A stretch of 64,000 nucleotides of DNA from Mycolicibacterium aromaticivorans JS19b1 = JCM 16368. GTDB taxonomy: Bacteria > Actinomycetota > Actinomycetes > Mycobacteriales > Mycobacteriaceae. Numbering within the stretch: the stretch's first letter is position 1; the number at the start of each line of letters is the position of its first letter. The stretch covers positions 2,728,001-2,792,000 of the forward strand of contig NZ_JALN02000001.1 in the NCBI RefSeq assembly GCF_000559085.1, in the 5' to 3' direction. Shown one piece after another: positions 1 to 7,460 of this stretch. The position numbers were made by a program, and so were the translations under genes. Under the pieces are notes generated by a model, which saw nothing but the letters and a program-made list of their open reading frames with translations, had not been told where the DNA came from and did not search any database.

Positions 1-2
1 CC

Positions 3-677
3 GAGCTGGCCGCCGCCACCGGGGTCAGCATCATGGGCCTGAGCTTCCTGGAGCGCGGTGTTCGCAAGCCGCACAAAGGCACAGTTCAGAAGGTTGAAAA
101 CGGGTTGGGGCTACCGCCCGGCACCTACGCGCGGCTCGTCGTTGCCGACGATCCAGCCGCTGAGATCGCCCAATTCCTGACCGGCGGACCGGCCGAATCA
201 GTGTCGCCGCGGACCACCACCGGCATCGTCGTCAGCCGGCACAGTGACGCCGATGTGCTCGAGGCACATGCCGAAGCGCACCTGGAGTCGCTGAACTCGT
301 TGATAGCTCGCTTGCCGGCGGAGACGTCAAACGAATATGAAACGTATATTCAGTCCGTGATCGAGCAATGCGTGAAGGCCGAGCTGCTGGCGGCCAATTC
401 CTGGCGCGTCGCGGTCAACGCCGGGGCCGAATCGGTGGACCGCCTGATGACCCACCTCAAGTCCCTGGAAGCGATCCGGAGCGGGCTGTTGGCCCGCATG
501 CCGGGCAGTATCAGCGCGCGCTTCGACCAGGCGTGCGCCCGCTCGGAGCTGCCCGAACCGGTGATCGCGACACTGATCGGAGTCGACGTCGAGCAGCTGT
601 GGGACATCCGCAACCGCGGAGCCATCCCACCCGGAGTCCTGCCGCGGGTGCGGGCGTTTGTCGAGGAGAGGTCATGA
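3..677 (+). CDS. XRE-family transcriptional regulator, 5' truncated by window edge (Rv0023-like)
   Basis: The reading frame is open from the first base, so the N-terminus lies outside the window. The first visible residues (ELAAATGVS..LSFLERGVRKP) look like the second half of an XRE/Cro helix-turn-helix, followed by about 180 residues of mostly helical sequence without a recognised effector domain. The gene overlaps the next one by ATGA (stop 675-677, start 674), so the two should be translationally coupled. Gene order through 3949 matches what I recall of M. tuberculosis Rv0023-Rv0028, where Rv0023 is a 256-aa regulator. An autoregulatory role over this block is inferred. Confidence 0.8.
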   Translation, partial: ELAAATGVSIMGLSFLERGVRKPHKGTVQKVENGLGLPPGTYARLVVADDPAAEIAQFLTGGPAESVSPRTTTGIVVSRHSDADVLEAHAEAHLESLNSLIARLPAETSNEYETYIQSVIEQCVKAELLAANSWRVAVNAGAESVDRLMTHLKSLEAIRSGLLARMPGSISARFDQACARSELPEPVIATLIGVDVEQLWDIRNRGAIPPGVLPRVRAFVEERS

Positions 678-1462
678 CCGCCCCCGAGGTGGAGATCCTC
701 AGCCGGGCCCATGCGCTGTTCTCCGGCCGGCAGGCGGTGGGCGTGCTCGATACGGCACCTGCTGTGGCGTCGTCCCCGCGCGAAGGGTTGCCCACCGCCT
801 ACCACCGTGCGGCCGACCGGCGACGCACCGAACTCGACGGCGCCCGCCGCGTCGACGCCGAGGTGTCGGCGATCCTGGCCCGTGTTCAGCGCGACCACCG
901 GGAGGCTCAACGGCAGACCCGTGCCGTGCTCGACGCCGCCCATGCCGATGCCGCCGCCACCCCGGACAACCCGGTCGCTCAACGAGAGTTGTTGCGGCGC
1001 AGGGCCGCCCGGCTGCGCGCCCAGCACGCCCACGTCCTTGCCGCCCGCCGTAGAGCCCGGCGCCGCCTCGCGCTGTTGCGCGCGCTGGGATATCGCCGGG
1101 GGCAGCGCAGGCTGCCGGCACCGAATTCGCGGGCCGCGCTGGCGGTGCGCGCCGCGCTGTCACGGCTGGGTTGTCCGTACGTGTGGGGAGCGACCGGACC
1201 GGATCGCTTCGACTGTTCAGGCCTGGTGAAGTGGGCCTACGCCCAGGCGGGGGTGCCACTGCACCGCACCACCTACGACCAGATAAACGACGGGATTCCG
1301 GTGCCGCGTTCCCAAATCCGCCCCGGCGATCTGGTGTTCCCGCATGCCGGCCATGTCCAGATGGCGATCGGCAACGGACTGGTGGTCGAGGCGCCCTACT
1401 CCGGTGCGAACGTCCGGATCAGCCGGCTGGGTTCCGATATCGCGATCCGCCGGCCGGCGTAG
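674..1462 (+). CDS. NlpC/P60 peptidoglycan endopeptidase with N-terminal helical (DUF4226-like) domain (Rv0024-like)
   Basis: 262 aa. Residues about 1-135 are charged and helical, with no signal peptide. Residues about 150-262 are an NlpC/P60 domain: G-CPYVWG, the catalytic Cys in FDCSGLVKW (about residue 181), RPGDLVFP, and the catalytic His in AGHVQMAIGNG (about 226). Known members cleave the D-Glu-DAP stem peptide bond. The ATG at 674 overlaps the upstream stop, preceded by GAGGAGAGG, and gives a length near the 281 aa I recall for Rv0024. With no Sec or Tat signal and ESX-associated genes downstream, export by a type VII system is a reasonable inference but not shown. The N-terminal region resembles the next two proteins. 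Confidence 0.88.
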   Translation: MTAPEVEILSRAHALFSGRQAVGVLDTAPAVASSPREGLPTAYHRAADRRRTELDGARRVDAEVSAILARVQRDHREAQRQTRAVLDAAHADAAATPDNPVAQRELLRRRAARLRAQHAHVLAARRRARRRLALLRALGYRRGQRRLPAPNSRAALAVRAALSRLGCPYVWGATGPDRFDCSGLVKWAYAQAGVPLHRTTYDQINDGIPVPRSQIRPGDLVFPHAGHVQMAIGNGLVVEAPYSGANVRISRLGSDIAIRRPA

Positions 1463-1509
1463 CCGAGTGGTGAGTTGTTCGGCGAAATCTCGCTGAGTAC
1501 CGTCGACCC

Positions 1510-1869
1510 ATGGCAGAGCACGTCGGAGCGTCGGCCGAGGCCCTCGAGTCGGCCCGATCGCTGCTGGCCGCGCGGGACCGCGACCTCGCCGAGGCGGACG
1601 CCGAACTGGCCGAGGTGGTGTCGGCCGCGCATGCCGCCGCGACCGAGGCGATTCGCAAGCTCGACGCAATCAACGCCGAGATCGAGGCGGCTCTCGCGCA
1701 GAACGCTGTCACCGCGCCCCTCGAGGGCCGCGAGTTCGCGCGGTTCCTGCTCGCCAAGCAACGCGAAATCAGCGATGTGCTGATCGCCGCACGCGCCGAA
1801 GCCGACGCCAAAGCCGTGGTGCTCCAGCGACTTCTGGATCGCTATCGGGTGTCGTCCACACCTGCCTGA
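1510..1869 (+). CDS. DUF4226-type small helical protein (Rv0025-like)
   Basis: 119 aa, almost wholly Ala/Glu-rich helix with likely coiled-coil character (ARDRDLAEADAELAEVVSAA), no membrane segment and no signal. The length matches the 120 aa I recall for Rv0025. A central signature (PLEGREFARFLLAKQREI) is echoed in the 466-aa protein that follows (PAGARAFQRYLIDKLRDI) and in the N-terminal half of the preceding NlpC/P60 protein. It is therefore the stand-alone version of a domain used three times in a row. Its function is not known to me; a chaperone or partner of the larger proteins is a guess from context. Confidence 0.8.
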   Translation: MAEHVGASAEALESARSLLAARDRDLAEADAELAEVVSAAHAAATEAIRKLDAINAEIEAALAQNAVTAPLEGREFARFLLAKQREISDVLIAARAEADAKAVVLQRLLDRYRVSSTPA

Positions 1870-1927
1870 CGGGTGAATTGTCACCCGAACACCGCCTGGA
1901 TACAGTCGCCGGCATGAGAGGGTACCG

Positions 1928-3328
1928 GTGGCGAGTTATCAAGACCTGCTCGACGTGATTGCGCGCGTCGGTGCGGTCACCGGTGACAGCCAGGCCTGGC
2001 TGACGGGGCTCTCGGACACCGACCTCGCCACGATCACCAGCCCGGTCAGTGTGGTGTCGCCGAGTGCAATCGACAACGTAGTGGCCAAGATTCGCGCTCA
2101 GCATCGGGCGGCATTCGACCCGGCGGCACCCATCGACCAGGCCCCGGGCATAGGGGAGGGGCTGGCCGCCGAGGCCATTCGGACGGCTGAAACATCTCTG
2201 GCACAACAGAATTCGAGGAGCGCGCAGCTCGACCTGCAGGTGATCACCGCGGTGCTCAATGCGCATGCCGTCCACTCGGCTGGCCGGGAAGCCCTCGACG
2301 GTCTGCAGAGGGACATCGAGGCCGCCGTCGCGGCCCGCACCGACCTTGACACCCCGGCCGGTGCTCGCGCGTTCCAGCGGTACCTGATCGACAAGCTGCG
2401 CGACATCAAGACCGTGGTGGAGACCGCGGGACTGGACGCCACCTCGAAGGCATCGTTGGCCGCCGCGCTGGCGTCGCTGTACGTCGGTGCCACCCCGGAC
2501 TCCGCGGTCGAGACCGCACCCGACGCCGGCCCGGCGGCCGCGAAACCGGCAGAGCGGGCCGTCGACATCCCGCCGGATCTCGGCCCGGACCCGTTCGCCG
2601 ACGCCCTGTTGCCCGACGACCTCGCGCCTCCGCCGGCTGACCCCGGCGCCACCGTCGGCCAACCGGTCGCGGCGCCGATGATCCCACCCATGGCCGCGAT
2701 CCCCGCGATGGGCGGCGGATCCGGCGGGGGCGTGCCCGCTGGCCCCAGCCCCATGCCGCAAGCGTTCGACAACCTCACCCCGCCGCGAATGCCGTCCGCA
2801 GACATCTCTGACCTGCTCGACGACCCGTTGCCGGATGAGCCGATCGACGACACCCCGATCGATCCGGCGCCCGACGACGACAGCGGCGTGGGGGAGGAGG
2901 CCGATGGGCCGCTTCCGGACGACTCGACCGTCGTCACCCTGCCCACCGGTGAAACGGTGACCGCGCCGACGCCTCAACTGGCGGCAGCCATCAGCGCCGC
3001 GGTGGCCGGAACACCGATCCCGGAGGCGTTTCGACAACAAGGCATCATGATCCCGGCCCCGGGCACCGCGGTGTCGCATCCTGTCGACGCCGCCCGGGTG
3101 TTGCCCGGTGATATCGGGATGCTGACCGACCGGCATGCGCTGGCGTTGGGCAACGGCAAGGCGGTTCTGAACAACCAGATCCAGCCCATCGCCAGCGTCG
3201 CAGGCCCGAGCTTCCTAGGGTGGGAGCATCCGCCTGAGCCGGGCGCCGAAGCCACGACTCCGAGACCAGACCGACCCGCGCCGACCCGGCCCGCGGTGAC
3301 AGCCGAACCACCGGCGATAGGAGAGTGA
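1928..3328 (+). CDS. DUF4226-domain protein with Pro/Asp-rich linker and NlpC-like C-terminal segment (Rv0026-like)
   Basis: 466 aa from a GTG start. Residues about 50-190 are helical and DUF4226-like (FQRYLIDKLRDIKTVVETAG). About 195-350 are low-complexity, rich in Pro, Asp, Ala and Gly (PDDDSGVGEEADGPLPDDS), typical of a disordered secreted linker. About 385-440 (VLPGDIGMLTDRHALALGNG) resembles the second half of an NlpC/P60 fold, compare RPGDLVFPHAGHVQMAIGNG in the gene two upstream, but there is no FDCSG catalytic Cys. It stops 1 bp before the next start. Rv0026 is about 448 aa as I recall. A scaffold or substrate of a type VII secretion complex is plausible but unproven. Confidence 0.82.
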   Translation: MASYQDLLDVIARVGAVTGDSQAWLTGLSDTDLATITSPVSVVSPSAIDNVVAKIRAQHRAAFDPAAPIDQAPGIGEGLAAEAIRTAETSLAQQNSRSAQLDLQVITAVLNAHAVHSAGREALDGLQRDIEAAVAARTDLDTPAGARAFQRYLIDKLRDIKTVVETAGLDATSKASLAAALASLYVGATPDSAVETAPDAGPAAAKPAERAVDIPPDLGPDPFADALLPDDLAPPPADPGATVGQPVAAPMIPPMAAIPAMGGGSGGGVPAGPSPMPQAFDNLTPPRMPSADISDLLDDPLPDEPIDDTPIDPAPDDDSGVGEEADGPLPDDSTVVTLPTGETVTAPTPQLAAAISAAVAGTPIPEAFRQQGIMIPAPGTAVSHPVDAARVLPGDIGMLTDRHALALGNGKAVLNNQIQPIASVAGPSFLGWEHPPEPGAEATTPRPDRPAPTRPAVTAEPPAIGE

Positions 3329-3329
3329 C

Positions 3330-3647
3330 ATGGCAGAGCGCATCCACGTGGTACCCGACGAGCTGCGCCGCGCGGCCCGCGACCACCAGAACACCGCGGA
3401 GCAGCTGAGCACGGTGCCTGCCGGGCACGCCGACATCCTCGCCAGTCTCGACTCGCTGGGCCCGATCTTCGGTGAGCTGCGCGACGCCGGCCGCGAACTG
3501 CTGGATCAGCGGCGTGCCTGCTACGAGCAGCAGGCCGCGGCCCACGCCGAACTCGCGACCAATCTGCGCCGCGCCGCCGACGTCTGGGAACACCAGGACA
3601 GCGCTGCCGCCACCGAGCTCGGCCGCATCACCCAGGATGGTTCATGA
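3330..3647 (+). CDS. EspC-like ESX secretion-associated protein, DUF2580 (Rv0027-like)
   Basis: 105 aa, two long helices separated by a short turn, WXG100-like in size and composition. Residues HVVPDELRRAARDHQNTAEQL near the N-terminus fit the DUF2580/EspC profile as I know it. The C-terminus (AADVWEHQDSAAATEL) sits where secreted partners carry a YxxxD/E signal, but no exact copy of that motif is visible. The ATG follows the previous stop by 1 bp behind an AGGAGAG ribosome site, so it is co-transcribed. Probable role: small partner in type VII export of the block's larger proteins, inferred from family and context. Confidence 0.82.
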   Translation: MAERIHVVPDELRRAARDHQNTAEQLSTVPAGHADILASLDSLGPIFGELRDAGRELLDQRRACYEQQAAAHAELATNLRRAADVWEHQDSAAATELGRITQDGS

Positions 3648-3949
3648 CCGAACCCGATCCCGAGTTCGACGCGGCCCACCCCAGCGGGCACATCCTGTTC
3701 CGGTCGTGCCGTGGTGGTTACCTGCACAGCGTGGCCCTGGCCGAACCGGCGATGGACGCCGACGCGCAGACCCTGGCGCAGGGCATACTGCTGACGGCGG
3801 ACGTGTCGTATCTGAAAGCGGTGCTGCAGGTGCGCGCCGAGATCGTGGCGGCGGGCCACACCCCGTCAGACGATGTGGCGAGCAGCCGCGACCTCGAGCT
3901 GGCCACCGAGGTGCTGCGGCAGCATCGGCTGCGGCCCGACGAATCCTGA
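3644..3949 (+). CDS. DUF2694 family protein (Rv0028-like)
   Basis: 101 aa. The start overlaps the preceding stop by ATGA (3644-3647), placing it last in the five- or six-gene operon. No signal peptide or membrane segment. The N-terminal half carries FDAAHPSGHILFRSCRGGYLHSVALA and the C-terminal half is helical. DUF2694 proteins occur beside ESX-associated genes in mycobacteria; I know of no biochemical function. Size equals the 101 aa I recall for Rv0028. Confidence 0.8.
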   Translation: MTEPDPEFDAAHPSGHILFRSCRGGYLHSVALAEPAMDADAQTLAQGILLTADVSYLKAVLQVRAEIVAAGHTPSDDVASSRDLELATEVLRQHRLRPDES

Positions 3950-3953
3950 CCGG

Positions 3954-4079
3954 TTACCGGTCGCCGTCGGCGGAGGCAACCTCCGGCGGCACAACGGGAT
4001 TCGGGCCGAACAGCTCGCGCGCCCGCTGCAGCAGGGCACGCACCTCGTCGAGTTGTTGCTGCAGCAGCGAGTCACCCAT
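3954..4079 (-). CDS. Possible 41-aa protein between the ESX-associated block and lipE
   Basis: Minus-strand ORF of 41 codons starting MGDSLLQQQLDEVRALLQRA, an amphipathic helix, and ending in a Pro/Asp-rich tail. About four of five codons end in G or C, as in real genes here. It begins 37 bp after the lipE-like gene on the same strand and its stop lies 4 bp from the convergent DUF2694 stop, filling a gap that would otherwise be empty. No good Shine-Dalgarno sequence is seen. I do not recognise a family. Confidence 0.5.
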   Translation of the reverse strand: MGDSLLQQQLDEVRALLQRARELFGPNPVVPPEVASADGDR

Positions 4080-4116
4080 GGTCGGTACGTTATCGACCGT
4101 GCCGGGCCGGCACAAT

Positions 4117-5370
4117 TCACCCGCGGACGCGGGCGATCTCAGCGTTGATGCGATTCAGCACGTCGGTGTAGCGGCCCGCTTCGCGGTGCTGTCCGGGTTT
4201 ACCGCTGCTGACCAGTCCGACCGACAGTCGGCGTTCCGGATCCGCCCAGACCGCGATGTTGGTCAGCCCGGTGTGGCCGACGGCGCCGGGTGCGTCGCGT
4301 CCGAACGGCCCGAACCGGGTGGACCCGAGCATGTAGCCGGTGCCCCAGCGCATCGGTGCGAACCCGGTCGCGATATCGGGCCGCAGCCGGCGTGCGGGTG
4401 CCGCCGCCGCGCGCAGGGTCTCCGGCCGCATGACCCGGACGCCATCGAGTTCACCTCCACGACAGAGGATTTCGGCGAAGCGCGACAGCTCGTCGGCGGT
4501 GGACACCGTGCTGGACGACGGGACGACGCCAGTCAGGAACAGCGGGGTGTTGGAGAAGGGGATGATCTGCTGCGGGGTTCCGCCGACGGCGGCCCGGAAC
4601 GCCTTGGCGATCGGCGCAGGCAGCGGTTTACCCGTCACGTGGCTCGGCGCGACCAGCGGGACATCCTGTTCTGCCACGCCGTAGTTCGTCCACCGGAACC
4701 CCAGCGGGTCCAGGATGTCCTCGGCGAGGATGTCGCGGATGTTGCGCCCGGTTGCGGCCGAGACGATCTCGCGGACCAGCGGACCCCAGGTCAGCCCGTG
4801 GTAGATGTGCATCAAGCCGGGACGGTGGATGGGTCTGAGCTCACCGAGTTTCTCGCGCGCGTAAGCACTCTCGTTCATCCGCTTGAGGTCCGGTCGCGGC
4901 CCGGTGGCGAACGGCACGCCGGCGCTGTGGGTGATCACGTGCCGGATGGTGGTGCGGTCTTTGCCGTGGCTGGTGTAGTTCGGCAGGTAGTCGCAGACCC
5001 GGTCCTCGAGGGAGAACTCGCCCCGCTCGACGAGCATGTGCACCACCGTCGTACTGATGGCCTTGGCCGCGGAGTACACGCAGAACGGGGTCTCGACCGT
5101 GACCGGTACCTTCTCGGCGTCCGGCGGGTCGGCCGGACCGTTTCCCCAACCGTGGCCGATCGCGCGGTTGAGCACAATTTTTCCGTTGTGCCGCAGGCAT
5201 AGTTGGATGGCGGGGTGCATCCCTGCGGCGTACCAGTGCCGCACCGATTCCCAGATCCGGTCGGCGGTGGCCGCCGAGATGTCGGCACGGTCCTCGGCGC
5301 CGACGTCGGTGACGGCGTCGAGGTCGGCCGGGACGCGAATCCGGCCGTCCCCGGCGGGGGAGTGGCTCAC
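4117..5370 (-). CDS. lipE: Serine hydrolase of the beta-lactamase/esterase class, LipE-like
   Basis: 417 aa, penicillin-binding/class C beta-lactamase fold. The nucleophile motif SxxK is YSAAK (Ser100, Lys103), the second motif Tyr is probably Y190 in HIYHGLTWG, and HTGLTN near residue 370 stands for the third motif. No signal peptide, so probably cytoplasmic. The length and the N-terminal block RVPADLDAV resemble mycobacterial LipE (Rv3775, about 415 aa as I recall), annotated as a lipase/esterase. Its ATG overlaps the stop of the upstream nitrobindin-like gene, so the two form an operon. The natural substrate is unknown. Confidence 0.82.
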   Translation of the reverse strand: MSHSPAGDGRIRVPADLDAVTDVGAEDRADISAATADRIWESVRHWYAAGMHPAIQLCLRHNGKIVLNRAIGHGWGNGPADPPDAEKVPVTVETPFCVYSAAKAISTTVVHMLVERGEFSLEDRVCDYLPNYTSHGKDRTTIRHVITHSAGVPFATGPRPDLKRMNESAYAREKLGELRPIHRPGLMHIYHGLTWGPLVREIVSAATGRNIRDILAEDILDPLGFRWTNYGVAEQDVPLVAPSHVTGKPLPAPIAKAFRAAVGGTPQQIIPFSNTPLFLTGVVPSSSTVSTADELSRFAEILCRGGELDGVRVMRPETLRAAAAPARRLRPDIATGFAPMRWGTGYMLGSTRFGPFGRDAPGAVGHTGLTNIAVWADPERRLSVGLVSSGKPGQHREAGRYTDVLNRINAEIARVRG

Positions 5371-5852
5371 CCCTGCTGCCGGTGCAGGGTCGCGGCCAGA
5401 TGGTGGGTGAGCGGCACGCCGACAGCGGCCATCCGCACGTTGTAGGCGAGCTCGTCGCCGGTGAGTTGGAACGAACGACTCAGGGCGGTAACGCTTTTCG
5501 CTGATCTAGAGAGTCCGATGGCGGTCGAGTCGAGCTGGATGTCCAAACCGTCGCCGGTCACCGACAGCGTGCCTTCGTCGATCTCGGTGACCCCGGTGGG
5601 ATGAGCGACGACGAGTTCGATGCGGCCGGCCGACGGCACCCGGAGGTAGCCGGTCTCGGCGTGCAGGGGCCGGCCGTCTGCGGTGGCTCGGGTCCGCTGC
5701 GAGTAGGTCAAGAAGGGCTTGCCGATGTGTCCTACCGCGATCTCTTCGATGTAGTCGAACGTCTCGATGGTCGGGTACTCGCCGGTACCGGCGCCGGTCC
5801 AGGTGCCCAGCAGGGGCGCCAGGACCGCGACGTCGGGATGAAGCTCGGGCAC
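5367..5852 (-). CDS. Nitrobindin-like heme-binding beta-barrel (peroxynitrite isomerase family)
   Basis: 161 aa. The start shows the family hallmark GTWTGAGTGEYPTI, and the C-terminus has the conserved HHLAATLHR segment that supplies the proximal heme His (near residue 154) in nitrobindins. The length agrees with M. tuberculosis Rv2717c (about 164 aa). Known members bind ferric heme and isomerise peroxynitrite to nitrate, protecting against nitrosative stress. It is translationally coupled (ATGA) to the LipE-like hydrolase downstream, a pairing I do not recall from M. tuberculosis. Confidence 0.82.
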   Translation of the reverse strand: MPELHPDVAVLAPLLGTWTGAGTGEYPTIETFDYIEEIAVGHIGKPFLTYSQRTRATADGRPLHAETGYLRVPSAGRIELVVAHPTGVTEIDEGTLSVTGDGLDIQLDSTAIGLSRSAKSVTALSRSFQLTGDELAYNVRMAAVGVPLTHHLAATLHRQQG

Positions 5853-5876
5853 GATGCCCAGAGTACGGGCCGCGAT

Positions 5877-6284
5877 CTACATCGGGCCGACGAGCTCGAC
5901 CCAGTTGCCGTCCGGGTCGGCGACGAACATCCAGCCCATACCGGGTACCGCGGTGAACTCGGCGAGCTCCTGGGCGATCTCGTATCCGGAGGCCTTGACC
6001 TGCGCGGCGGCCGTGGTGGTGTTGGCCACCACCACGGTGTAGTAGCGGATGCCGGCCGCGGCCGGCCCGCCGCCGGGCGTCGCGGGCGCGGCCGGCGGCT
6101 GGTCGAGGGTGATCAGCTTGAGCACGTTGTCACCGAGTGCGTAGCGCTTCATGGTTCCGCCGGGGAAGTCGAGGTCGCCGGTGAAGGGCAGGCCCAGGAA
6201 GTTCTCGTAGAACTCGACCATCGGACCCAGGTTGGTGGTGACCAAACCGACTTCGATGTTCTTGGCGAGTAGCTCGATGGCCAT
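5877..6284 (-). CDS. Glyoxalase/VOC superfamily protein, tandem copy 2
   Basis: 135 aa with one vicinal-oxygen-chelate repeat pair: MVEFYENFLGLPF at the start of the fold, FPGGTMKRY in the middle, and the C-terminal GWMFVADPDGNWVEL with the usual metal-ligand Glu. The ATG at 6284 is chosen because the homology to the neighbour starts there (MAIELLA). It is a close paralogue of the gene at 6332-6739, with identical length. Such stand-alone VOC proteins act as dioxygenases, lyases or isomerases; the substrate cannot be read from sequence. Confidence 0.85.
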   Translation of the reverse strand: MAIELLAKNIEVGLVTTNLGPMVEFYENFLGLPFTGDLDFPGGTMKRYALGDNVLKLITLDQPPAAPATPGGGPAAAGIRYYTVVVANTTTAAAQVKASGYEIAQELAEFTAVPGMGWMFVADPDGNWVELVGPM

Positions 6285-6331
6285 GGTGTTCCTCTGCGTT
6301 GAGTGGGTGACGTCGGACGGAAAAGCGGTGT

Positions 6332-6739
6332 TCAGATCGGGCCTGCGAGCTCGACCCAGTTGCCGTCGGGATCGGCCACGAAGAACCACCCGATACCGGG
6401 CAGGGCGGTGAATTCGGTGAGCGGCTCGACGATTTCGTACCCGGCGGCGGTGACCTGGGCGGCCACCTCGGTGACGTTCGTGACGACCAGCGAGATGTAG
6501 CGGACACCGGTCTGCGCGCGTCCACCGCCGGGAGTGAGCGCTGCGGGAGGCGGCTGGTCGTAGGTCACGAGTTTGAGGGTGTTGTCACCGATCAGGTAGC
6601 GCTTCATGGTTCCGCCGGGAAAGTCCAGATCGAGCTGAAACGGCAGCCCGAGGAAATTCTCGTAGAACTCGACCATCGGAGCCAGATCGGTGGTCACCAT
6701 ACCGATCTCGACACTGGGGGCGAGCAGCTCGACGGCCAT
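6332..6739 (-). CDS. Glyoxalase/VOC superfamily protein, tandem copy 1
   Basis: 135 aa, VOC fold, sharing long identical runs with the downstream copy: MVEFYENFLGLPF, LDFPGGTMKRY, FVADPDGNWVEL. The two genes are 47 bp apart in the same direction, consistent with a tandem duplication and co-transcription. Divergence is concentrated in the middle of the protein (residues about 65-85, GGGRAQTGVRYISLVV against GGGPAAAGIRYYTVVV), the part that tends to line the active site. Substrate unknown. Confidence 0.85.
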   Translation of the reverse strand: MAVELLAPSVEIGMVTTDLAPMVEFYENFLGLPFQLDLDFPGGTMKRYLIGDNTLKLVTYDQPPPAALTPGGGRAQTGVRYISLVVTNVTEVAAQVTAAGYEIVEPLTEFTALPGIGWFFVADPDGNWVELAGPI

Positions 6740-6766
6740 GGTGTCGAAGGATACGGCCCGGGTCGG

Positions 6767-7408
6767 TCAGGACGCGGGCTTCGTCCCGATCGTGATGAGG
6801 TCGAACACGGCTTTGGTCCACAGCGGCCGGTGCACCCGGTGCTGCTCGCTGATCGTGAAACCGGCGTCGGTGAACAGCGTGCGCATCTCCCGCGCCGACG
6901 GGTTGTGCGCGGCACTGGCCGGCGAGTTGGTCAGCTGGCCGACCAGCGGCAGTTGCGGCGGGCTGATCGTCGCGACCGCCGCCAGTCCGCCGGGCCGCAG
7001 CACGCGGTGGAATTCGCGCATCGCCGCAGGCTGGTCGAAGAAGTGAAAGGCCGACGTCGAGACGACCGCGTCGAGCGCCTCGTCGTCGAACGGCAGTTGC
7101 TCGGCCGGCCCCTTGCGCCACTGCACCTTCGGGTCGCGTGCCTTGGCCTGCTTGAGCATGCCTTCGGACATGTCCACCCCGTACACTTCGTCGGGCTGCA
7201 GCTCGGCTTCAATGCGAGCCGCGAGAATTCCTGTGCCGCAGGCGATGTCAGCGATTCGGCGGGCACCGTGGGCGCGCAGCTCGTCGATGACCTCGTCTTG
7301 TGCGGGCTGGTAGACCCATTGCTGCAGACGGGGATGGTCGTAGAGCGGTGCGGCGACGCTCCAGAACCGTGTCACCAGGTCGTTGAGATTGCGACCGCGT
7401 GTCGCCAT
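6767..7408 (-). CDS. SAM-dependent class I methyltransferase
   Basis: 213 aa. Motif I is IADIACGTGILAARI (about residues 50-64), the SAM ribose acidic residue follows in VYGVDMSEGML, and FRVLRPGGL-type post-motif III appears as FHRVLRPGGLAAVATI. A Methyltransf_11-type domain fits. The ATG at 7408 puts motif I at the normal distance from the N-terminus; in-frame sequence further upstream is Arg/Ser-rich and antisense to the STAS gene. Acceptor substrate unknown. Confidence 0.85.
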   Translation of the reverse strand: MATRGRNLNDLVTRFWSVAAPLYDHPRLQQWVYQPAQDEVIDELRAHGARRIADIACGTGILAARIEAELQPDEVYGVDMSEGMLKQAKARDPKVQWRKGPAEQLPFDDEALDAVVSTSAFHFFDQPAAMREFHRVLRPGGLAAVATISPPQLPLVGQLTNSPASAAHNPSAREMRTLFTDAGFTISEQHRVHRPLWTKAVFDLITIGTKPAS

Positions 7409-7460
7409 GGCACTCGCCTTCGCTAGAACCGATCGGACCAGTCTAGGAAGGGACAGCCGG

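Noticed and set aside
3472..5202. 576-codon plus-strand frame across the DUF2694, 41-aa and lipE genes
   Set aside because: Crosses several well-supported genes on both strands and encodes compositionally biased sequence; GC-rich shadow.
7420..7445. TAGAAC-like sequence near the methyltransferase start as a KstR box
   Set aside because: Only one half-site resembles the motif; the second half does not match GTTCTA.
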